A DNA stretch of 15,516 nt from an uncultured Jeotgalicoccus sp. (lineage in GTDB: Bacteria; Bacillota; Bacilli; Staphylococcales; Salinicoccaceae): assembly GCA_947631305.1 (NCBI GenBank), contig CANRKV010000020.1:1-15516 (forward strand). Reading direction: 5' to 3'. A model generated the notes under the pieces. The model saw only the letters and a program-made list of their open reading frames with translations, did no database searches and was not told where the DNA came from. The position numbers were made by a program, and so were the translations under genes. Shown here piece after piece: positions 7,326-12,633 of this stretch (position 1 is its first letter; the number at the start of each line of letters is the position of its first letter).

Positions 7326-9011
7326 ATGAGTCTTCAGACACGGGTAAATTATATTAACCGATACCGCGAAATTGCCATGCAGTTTTCTAAAAGCGGACTC
7401 GGTTTCCTTATAGAAGAAATCGGCCTGGACCGTGTAATTTCACTGCCGAAGCGTATTTTAATGCGCCAGCAGAATAATGAAGTTCTCGAGAAGACGTATG
7501 CGGAAAGAATTCGCATCTTTATCGAGGAGATGGGTACGACGTTTATTAAACTCGGCCAGATTGCATCAACGAGAGCCGATCTGCTTCCGCCTGACTTAAT
7601 TAAAGAGCTGGAAAAGCTTCAAAGCCACGTGGCGCCTTTCCCGGCAGCTGAAGCACGCAGGTTAATTGAGGAATCGCTCGAAGCACCAATTGATGAGCTC
7701 TTTATGATATTTGATGATGAACCTGTCGGTTCAGCGTCAATTGGACAGGTTCACCGTGCAATGCTGCACACCGGTGAGGATGTCGCTGTAAAAGTTCAGC
7801 GTCCTAACATCGAAAAAACTGTCCGAACAGACCTTGAAATACTCCGTCATCTGGCAGTGCTTGCAGAATCTAATTTGGAATGGGCACGCAACTATCAGGT
7901 GACCGACATGATTGAAGAGTTTTCCGATGCGCTGATTAATGAGCTCGACTATACAATCGAAGCACGCAATGTTGAACGTATCGGGAAAACTCACAAAAAA
8001 GACAGTAATATAAAAATCCCTGAAATATACTGGGAATATTCAACAAAAAATGTCATGGTCATGGACTTTATTAAAGGTATTCCTGTAAATCACTTTGACA
8101 AGCTTGATGAAATGAATATTAACAGAAGTGAACTTGCAGATACTCTGGCGAAAGCAATATTCCAGCAGATTTTTGAAGAAGGATATTTCCACGGAGATCC
8201 GCACCCAGGAAACGTCAGCGTTTTAGAAGACGGCACGCTCGTATTCTTAGACTTCGGTATGATTGGCAGACTGACCAGTGATTTGAAAAACAACTTCGGC
8301 TCCCTGCTCATATCATTGATGCGTAAAGACTCCGCAGGTGTAGTCAAAGCCATCGTTAAAATGGGTGTGGTCCCCGGTGACGTATCCATGCGTGACTTAA
8401 ACCGCGAAGCAGAAATTATGCGCGACAAATATTACGATGTACCGCTGGCAAAACTCAATTTCAGCGATGCAGTGAATGACTTATTCGGCATTTCCAATAA
8501 GTATAAAATTAAACTGCCGCAGGACTTTACAATACTTGCGAAAACACTTTTAACACTTGAAAGTGTTGTCAGTCAGCTGGATCCCGATTTCAGTATTATG
8601 GATGTTGCCGAACCATTCGGCAAAGCTCTTATGCTGGAGCGCTACAATCCGAAAAATCTGATAAACTTTCAAATCGATGAAGTACAGCAGCTCGCCAACG
8701 AGCTGAGAGAAGTTACTGAAAATGTTCATACGTTCTCCAAAGGACTGAAAAACCAGAACCTGCCGATAGAAATCGATGTTAAAGGCCGTTCCCAGTTTTC
8801 AAAACATCTCGACAGAGTCATCAACAGACTGTCGTTCAGTATCGTGCTCCTCGCCTTCAGTATTATTATGGTCGGCTTAATTGTCGGCTCGGCAATACTC
8901 GGCGAAGGCAGTATTATATTCAGAATTCCAATTATTGAAATTGCCGCGATATTTGCGATGGGCATGTTCGCCTGGCTGTTATGGTCAATCGTTAAATCCG
9001 GACGGTTTTAA
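7326..9011 (+). CDS. UbiB/ABC1 (AarF)-family atypical kinase, membrane-anchored
   Basis: A 561-residue member of the UbiB protein-kinase-like family, which supports isoprenoid quinone synthesis or lipid handling in other organisms; its exact role in bacteria that use menaquinone is not settled. Visible marks are the diagnostic KxGQ segment FIKLGQIASTRADLLPPDL (73-91), the alanine/serine-rich loop GSASIGQVHRA (135-145, replacing the kinase glycine-rich loop), the lysine in VAVKVQRP (K156), the catalytic-loop equivalent YFHGDPHPGN (287-296) and DFG at 309-311. Two predicted membrane helices close the protein (about 502-525 and 536-556), so the kinase domain should sit in the cytoplasm. AGGAGTG lies 8 nt before the ATG. 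It ends at a terminator shared with cymR. Confidence 0.92.
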   Translation: MSLQTRVNYINRYREIAMQFSKSGLGFLIEEIGLDRVISLPKRILMRQQNNEVLEKTYAERIRIFIEEMGTTFIKLGQIASTRADLLPPDLIKELEKLQSHVAPFPAAEARRLIEESLEAPIDELFMIFDDEPVGSASIGQVHRAMLHTGEDVAVKVQRPNIEKTVRTDLEILRHLAVLAESNLEWARNYQVTDMIEEFSDALINELDYTIEARNVERIGKTHKKDSNIKIPEIYWEYSTKNVMVMDFIKGIPVNHFDKLDEMNINRSELADTLAKAIFQQIFEEGYFHGDPHPGNVSVLEDGTLVFLDFGMIGRLTSDLKNNFGSLLISLMRKDSAGVVKAIVKMGVVPGDVSMRDLNREAEIMRDKYYDVPLAKLNFSDAVNDLFGISNKYKIKLPQDFTILAKTLLTLESVVSQLDPDFSIMDVAEPFGKALMLERYNPKNLINFQIDEVQQLANELREVTENVHTFSKGLKNQNLPIEIDVKGRSQFSKHLDRVINRLSFSIVLLAFSIIMVGLIVGSAILGEGSIIFRIPIIEIAAIFAMGMFAWLLWSIVKSGRF

Positions 9012-9014
9012 ATT

Positions 9015-9055
9015 AAAAATCGCACCTGATTCCTTAGGAATCAGGTGCGATTTTT
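9015..9055. terminator. Bidirectional terminator between the UbiB-family gene and cymR
   Basis: A perfect 19-bp stem (9015-9033 with 9037-9055) around a TTA loop. The arms end in A5 and T5, so it has a T-tract in both directions and can serve both convergent genes. It begins 4 nt after the UbiB-family stop codon and ends 11 nt from the cymR stop codon. Confidence 0.95.
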
Positions 9056-9065
9056 ATTAGCATTA

Positions 9066-9482
9066 TTAAATATAAAACATATAGCCGTCGAAGTCGTCTG
9101 TATCATTGTCGACGATGTCGTGCAGCGTCGTATGATCCAGCACATCGTTCACTGCATCTCTGATGCGTTTCCAGAGGAAACTCTCATTTTTAGTTTCATG
9201 ATTATCAGCATCGACAATCATAATATTTTCTTCAACTGCGCTGAATACCTGGCCGACTGTAATTTCATCGGGAGCAAAATTCAGCTCATAGCCGCCGTAA
9301 GCACCTCTCGTACTTTTAACCAGACCGTCTTTCTTTAAGTTCGCAACGATCTGCTCTAAATAGAGATCACTGATGTCGCGCTCTGTTGCGACTGATTTTA
9401 CACTGCGTTTTTTAACGCCGTAATCTTTCGCAAGCGTCAGCATAAAATATAAACCATATCTTCCTCGAGTGGATATTTTCAT
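9066..9482 (-). CDS. cymR: CymR, Rrf2-family repressor of cysteine metabolism
   Basis: DNA-binding regulator that, in Bacillus and Staphylococcus, works with the cysteine synthase CysK to repress sulfur uptake and cysteine synthesis genes when cysteine is plentiful. The 138-residue protein starts MKISTRGRYGLYFMLTLAKD, a winged helix-turn-helix (about 1-85, recognition helix region DISDLYLEQIVANLKKDGLV, then the wing RGAYGGYEL), followed by a dimerisation helix (WKRIRDAVNDVLDHTTL) and the CymR hallmark ending DGYMFYI. There is no cysteine at all, so it is not an Fe-S IscR/NsrR type; see the finding on residue 25. GAGGTG precedes the ATG by 5 nt. It is divergent from rarA and convergent with the UbiB-family gene. 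The desulfurase that usually follows it is not adjacent. Confidence 0.92.
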   Translation of the reverse strand: MKISTRGRYGLYFMLTLAKDYGVKKRSVKSVATERDISDLYLEQIVANLKKDGLVKSTRGAYGGYELNFAPDEITVGQVFSAVEENIMIVDADNHETKNESFLWKRIRDAVNDVLDHTTLHDIVDNDTDDFDGYMFYI

Positions 9483-9499
9483 TGTTACACCTCAATAAT

Positions 9500-9528
9500 T
9501 TTAGTTCATGTACTTTTTATATTATAAT
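9500..9528 (+). promoter_or_regulatory. Promoter region between cymR and rarA
   Basis: The 83-bp gap is very A/T-rich. For rarA there is a perfect TATAAT (9523-9528) with a poor -35 (TTTAGT, 9500-9505) at 17 bp. The same segment, read on the other strand, holds TATAAT- and TAATAT-like -10 candidates for cymR, so the two promoters probably overlap. I could not assign a CymR autoregulatory site. Confidence 0.4.
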
Positions 9529-9565
9529 CAAATATAACATATCTTTTAAAATAAGGTGAAATACT

Positions 9566-10864
9566 ATGAATAAACAACCATTAAGTTACCGTATGCGGCC
9601 TGAGTCGATTGATGAAGTACTTGGCCAGCAGCATCTTGTCGGCAAAGGCGGCATTATCAGAAGAATGGTCGATGCGAAAAGACTTTCTTCAATGATACTG
9701 TACGGCCCGCCCGGCATTGGTAAAACCAGTATCGCCAGTGCGATTGCAGGTTCAACTAAATATAAATTCCGTACGCTGAACGCCGTAACGGATACGAAGA
9801 AAGATATGCAAATTGTCGCAGAAGAAGGCAAAATGAGCGGCAGTGTTATTCTGCTGCTCGATGAAATACACCGTCTCGACAAAGCGAAACAGGATTTTCT
9901 GCTCCCCCACCTTGAAAAAGGAACGATTATTTTAATCGGAGCCACAACATCCAATCCGTTTCATGCCATCAACCCTGCCATCCGTTCGAGAACTCAAATC
10001 TTCGAACTGGAACCGCTCGAAATTGAAGATATAAAAACTGCCATTCACCGCGCTTTAAACGATAAAGACCGCGGGCTTGGTGAATACAATATCGAAATAG
10101 AAGACGACGCTGTTGAACACTTTGTCACATCAGCTCACGGGGACGTCCGGAGTGCATTAAACGCACTCGAACTCGCTGCCTTAAGTACTGAAAAGAATGA
10201 TGATGAAGTAATTAAAATAACACTGCAGGACGCACTCGACTGCATGCAGAAAGCCGCATTTTTACACGATAAAGACGGCGACATGCACTACGATGTGATG
10301 AGCGGACTGCAAAAATCAATCCGGGGCAGCGATGTCGATGCATCTCTTCATTATCTCGCACGGCTTATTGAAGCAGGAGATCTCGTGACGATAGCAAGAC
10401 GCCTCCTTGTTATCAGTTATGAAGACATCTCACTCGCGAATCCTAACATTGCATCACGTACATTAGATGCGATTATCAGCGCAGAACGCCTCGGCTTTCC
10501 GGAAGCGAGAATCCCTTTATCGCAGGCAGTCATTGAACTCGCACTGTCACCGAAATCGAATACAGCCATCTCAAGTATAGATAATGCACTATCAGACGTT
10601 AGAAAAGGACGCGGCGGTGCGGTGCCGAGACATCTGCGTGACGGCCACTATAAAGGCGCTAAAGAGCTTGGCAATGCAGTAGGATATAAATTCCCGCACA
10701 ATCATCCGAACCATGTCGTCGCCCAGCAGTACCTCCCGGACACGCTGATTAACCAGCGCTACTATAAAGACGACGGCAGCAGTAAATATGAAGCATCATT
10801 GAACGAGACTTATCATAACTTAAAGAAAATGAACAAAGACTCGGATTACGGCAGAAAGAAATAG
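9566..10864 (+). CDS. rarA: RarA/MgsA replication-associated AAA+ ATPase
   Basis: AAA+ clamp-loader-like ATPase that acts at stalled replication forks and binds single-strand DNA and SSB. The 432-residue protein shows Walker A GPPGIGKT (47-54), Walker B LLLDEIH (96-102), the sensor-1 stretch GATTSNP (125-131), an arginine-finger region AIRSRTQIF, sensor 2 GDVRSALNALELA, and the family-specific C-terminal tetramerisation region including GGAVPRHLRDGHYKGAKELG and YKFPHNHPNHVVAQQYLP. Length is standard. AAGGTGA precedes the ATG by 7 nt. The order cymR-rarA is conserved in Bacillus (yrzC-yrvN) and Staphylococcus. Confidence 0.96.
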   Translation: MNKQPLSYRMRPESIDEVLGQQHLVGKGGIIRRMVDAKRLSSMILYGPPGIGKTSIASAIAGSTKYKFRTLNAVTDTKKDMQIVAEEGKMSGSVILLLDEIHRLDKAKQDFLLPHLEKGTIILIGATTSNPFHAINPAIRSRTQIFELEPLEIEDIKTAIHRALNDKDRGLGEYNIEIEDDAVEHFVTSAHGDVRSALNALELAALSTEKNDDEVIKITLQDALDCMQKAAFLHDKDGDMHYDVMSGLQKSIRGSDVDASLHYLARLIEAGDLVTIARRLLVISYEDISLANPNIASRTLDAIISAERLGFPEARIPLSQAVIELALSPKSNTAISSIDNALSDVRKGRGGAVPRHLRDGHYKGAKELGNAVGYKFPHNHPNHVVAQQYLPDTLINQRYYKDDGSSKYEASLNETYHNLKKMNKDSDYGRKK

Positions 10865-10878
10865 AATTTATATAGAAC

Positions 10879-10902
10879 CCGCCAATTTTTGGCGGTTTTT
10901 TT
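10879..10902 (+). terminator. Rho-independent terminator of rarA
   Basis: CCGCCAA (10879-10885) and TTGGCGG (10889-10895) form a 7-bp stem with a TTT loop followed by seven T. It begins 14 nt after the stop codon. Confidence 0.92.
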
Positions 10903-10938
10903 ATGTATTTAACTCTTATTCTAGAGAGAATCATCTCT

Positions 10939-11018
10939 CTTTGACTGAGTAAACTCTTTACTCGGCCAATGAACCTTGCTCTTTGGCTTAGTAAATGCTC
11001 TCCCCGGTCAATGAACTT
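10939..11018. repeat. Degenerate 42-bp tandem repeat, two copies
   Basis: Two diverged copies start at 10939 and 10981, sharing CTTTGRCT, AGTAAA, CTC, CGGYCAATGAAC in register. The first holds a perfect hairpin GAGTAAA-CTC-TTTACTC. Just before it, at 10923-10940, AGAGAGA-ATCA-TCTCTCT is another perfect hairpin that could be the relic of a third, more decayed copy. The sequence is unrelated to the 42-bp array at 1885 and to the 41-bp array that follows. Confidence 0.6.
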
Positions 11019-11150
11019 CACGGTGGCACAGAAACATCAAGCGCGTGCCATCGAAATCTCACGGTGGCACAGAAACATCAAGCGCGTGCCATCGAAATCT
11101 CACGGTGGCACAGAAACATCAAGAGCGAGCCATCGAAATCCCACGGTGGC
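11019..11150. repeat. 41-bp tandem repeat, three copies and a fragment
   Basis: Copies start at 11019, 11060 and 11101, with a 9-bp fragment at 11142. Copies 1 and 2 are identical. Each unit has GGTGGCAC and GTGCCATC (for example 11022-11029 and 11045-11052), pairing as a stem of about 9 bp with one G-T, around a 15-nt loop. In copy 3 GCGCGTGCC has become GAGCGAGCC, which breaks one pair. A frame stays open across it for 84 codons on the plus strand, but 41 is not a multiple of 3, so each copy is read in a different frame and the translation is not a protein repeat with meaning. The array lies between the rarA terminator and the 6S RNA candidate. Confidence 0.93.
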
Positions 11151-11236
11151 GTGCTCTCTAAATATAACTCAAGTAAAATTATTCACTACCCAGAAAACAC
11201 CTCAAAAACTCCATAAAAAATAGCCACCAAGTAAAC

Positions 11237-11265
11237 TTGATGACTACCGAAATACCCAATGTAAG
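11237..11265 (+). promoter_or_regulatory. Possible promoter of the 6S RNA candidate
   Basis: TTGATG (11237-11242), 17 bp, then TGTAAG (11260-11265). The -35 is good and the -10 poor. The predicted start would fall close to or slightly inside the left arm of the closing stem, so the exact start is uncertain. Confidence 0.3.
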
Positions 11266-11430
11266 CCGTGTGTTATAGTTGATTATTTTGGCCTGCTATT
11301 TGCAGGTGGGTGCCCTGTTTCCGACTCCAAACGTCCTATTACGTTCATAGGCTTGTTTTTTGAAGGAAAACCTATTAAGCTCCCGATAAAAAAAGTGTTA
11401 GGTCAAAATATAAGTCAACACATCACGTAC
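11262..11430 (+). ncRNA. ssrS: Candidate 6S RNA
   Basis: 6S RNA mimics an open promoter and sequesters the housekeeping RNA polymerase. The segment folds as a long rod: GTGTGTT (11268-11274) pairs with AACACAT (11417-11423); after an internal loop, TATTTTGGCCT pairs with AGGTCAAAATA (11 bp); inside, CCTGC-TATTT-GCAGG forms a small hairpin and ATAGG...GTTTT pairs with AAAAC-CTAT at the tip. Both G-T pairs in the closing stem are stable only as plus-strand RNA, which fixes the strand. The position between rarA and aspS is where I recall 6S RNA in Staphylococcus, and B. subtilis 6S-1 lies near aspS. No ORF and no standard terminator are seen. Identity rests on position and shape, not on a database match; ends are approximate. 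Confidence 0.58.
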
Positions 11431-11831
11431 TCTTCAGGAATTTCTATTAATCTTATAATACCATATATTTTTCAGATGTAAACTAAAAAGCATGAAAGCG
11501 CTTTAAAAAACCTGACAGACGTCTATATGACAGTTTTCACAATTTATTAAATGACTTAACATGTGTAACTTCCTGAACGTTTTCCCCAAAGAAATTCAGC
11601 GCCCGGATGGTAAATATACTCACCCTTCTTAAACGTAATTCTATTAACGCTTTCTTAGATCTGGCTAATAAGCTGGTCAGGATTTTTTTATCGCAATCAT
11701 TATCACGTTCTGATATTTTTAAAACTGATTACCGGACTAAAGTAATTGAACCTGAAGAGTCACCGGCAATGAAGTTTTCAGAAGACATTCCAGAAGACAA
11801 CTCGGATAAATTTCAAATAAAAAACACTGAC
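11431..11831. other. About 400 bp without a convincing gene
   Basis: This stretch between the 6S candidate and the membrane-protein gene holds a TATAAT (11454-11459) with a poor -35 (TCTTCA), a CRE-like palindrome at 11493-11506, an AGACGTCT palindrome flanked by TGACAG direct repeats (around 11515-11533), and the doubtful ORF at 11607. In Bacillus and, as I recall, Staphylococcus a tcdA-type gene (yrvM) lies near here; no trace of it is recognisable. Confidence 0.6.
11493..11506 (+). promoter_or_regulatory. CRE-like (CcpA) palindrome
   Basis: TGAAAGCGCTTTAA matches the catabolite-responsive element TGWAANCGNTNWCA at all but one position and is centred on the palindrome AAAGCGCTTT. It lies 34 bp after the TATAAT at 11454-11459, a position that would suit a roadblock. 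No clear target gene follows. Confidence 0.4.
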
Positions 11832-11891
11832 CTACACCAGTGTTTTTTCTTCTTTTTTGTCTTCAGGTTTTTCTTTCCTGCTGTTAAATAA
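11607..11891 (+). CDS. Doubtful ORF of unknown function
   Basis: An open frame of 94 codons starting MVNILTLLKRNSINAF. I do not recognise it. The first ~70 residues have ordinary composition (an amphipathic start, then an acidic stretch EPEESPAMKFSEDIPEDNSD). The last part is a phenylalanine run that is only the antisense of the next gene's lysine-rich end, and the frame passes through a terminator. There is no ribosome binding site before the ATG, and a TGA lies 12 codons upstream in frame. It may be a decayed gene remnant or chance. Confidence 0.15.
   Translation: MVNILTLLKRNSINAFLDLANKLVRIFLSQSLSRSDIFKTDYRTKVIEPEESPAMKFSEDIPEDNSDKFQIKNTDLHQCFFFFFVFRFFFPAVK
11819..11848. terminator. Terminator overlapping the end of the membrane-protein gene
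   Basis: AAAAAACACTG (11819-11829) pairs with CAGTGTTTTTT (11838-11848), 11 bp around an 8-nt loop, with A6 and T6 ends so it can work in both directions. The TAG stop codon of the minus-strand gene (11834-11832) lies inside the loop, so the last four codons form one arm of the hairpin. Confidence 0.85.
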
Positions 11892-12569
11892 ATTAATAAC
11901 TAAACCAATAAGCAGAGCCACAATCACAAATCCGAGTCCTATCCCGAACATATTCAGAAAGAAGTATACCGGATCGCTTAAGTCATGCATAAATGGTCTG
12001 TCTTCAGTATAGAAATAGTTACTGCCGATAGCATTATTCAATAGCTGCATACCTGTTAAGTAAACAGCAAACAATATTGCTGACTGGAATGCACCTCTAA
12101 GTGACGGCACAAATCCGTTTGTGAAATACCGGATAATCGGATAGACAATTATTAAACTGTGGAGCATAAAGAACGACATACCCAGCATGTGCAGTGCCGG
12201 CGAAATACCGACAGGGTATACGAAAGATGCATATGCAAATAATCCAAAATAAAAAATTATCTGATCGAGCCATTTCTTTTTAACGAAAAATTGAATAATG
12301 ATTAAATAGCACACTACTCTGCAAATATGCAGAGGCAGTGAATCTGTTACTGTAAATTCACCGACTATGACGTAATAACTGACACTTACGATTCGCTGAA
12401 CTACAGCAAAAATCAGTATACCGAGCATTACACGCACGGGATTTTCTTTAATCTGATTCCTGAACTTAAACAGTAAAAATAAAATAATTGATATACCTGC
12501 GAGATAAATCACATGGTTGAAATCCCCTATCTGTACCGTCTGTGCATTGGGATCAAGAAATGACTGCAT
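11832..12569 (-). CDS. YwaF/TIGR02206-type integral membrane protein
   Basis: A 245-residue polytopic membrane protein of unknown function with about six hydrophobic segments. Family-like features are LPLHICRV in the second quarter, a helix-rich middle, and LNNAIGSNYFYTEDRP followed by DPVYFFLNMFGIGLG, all resembling B. subtilis YwaF as I recall it. The C-terminal tail is charged (NSRKEKPEDKKEEKTLV), probably cytoplasmic. The ATG at 12569 is chosen because GAAGGAGG lies 6 nt upstream; an upstream TTG in frame at 12584 overlaps that site. It lies downstream of aspS on the same strand but behind a terminator, and I see no strong promoter in the 64-bp gap, so it may depend on read-through. Confidence 0.8.
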   Translation of the reverse strand: MQSFLDPNAQTVQIGDFNHVIYLAGISIILFLLFKFRNQIKENPVRVMLGILIFAVVQRIVSVSYYVIVGEFTVTDSLPLHICRVVCYLIIIQFFVKKKWLDQIIFYFGLFAYASFVYPVGISPALHMLGMSFFMLHSLIIVYPIIRYFTNGFVPSLRGAFQSAILFAVYLTGMQLLNNAIGSNYFYTEDRPFMHDLSDPVYFFLNMFGIGLGFVIVALLIGLVINLFNSRKEKPEDKKEEKTLV

Positions 12570-12583
12570 ATGCGCCTCCTTCA

Positions 12584-12622
12584 AAATAAAAAAGATAAAC
12601 TAAGATCTTACAATCTTAGTTT
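12584..12622 (-). terminator. Terminator of the hisS-aspS operon
   Basis: Read on the minus strand, AAACTAAGAT (12622-12613) pairs with ATCTTAGTTT (12606-12597) around a 6-nt loop, followed by a T-rich tract (ATCTTTTTTATTTT). It begins 11 nt past the aspS stop codon and overlaps the leader of the membrane-protein gene. Confidence 0.85.
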
Positions 12623-12633
12623 ACCCAATTCTC

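Noticed and set aside
10903..11150. Possible CRISPR array
   Set aside because: The units are directly tandem with no unique spacers of constant length, and no cas gene is near.
10969..11223. Plus-strand ORFs of 73 and 84 codons across the 41-bp repeats
   Set aside because: A 41-bp period shifts the frame every copy, no ribosome binding site is present, and the composition is unlike neighbouring proteins.
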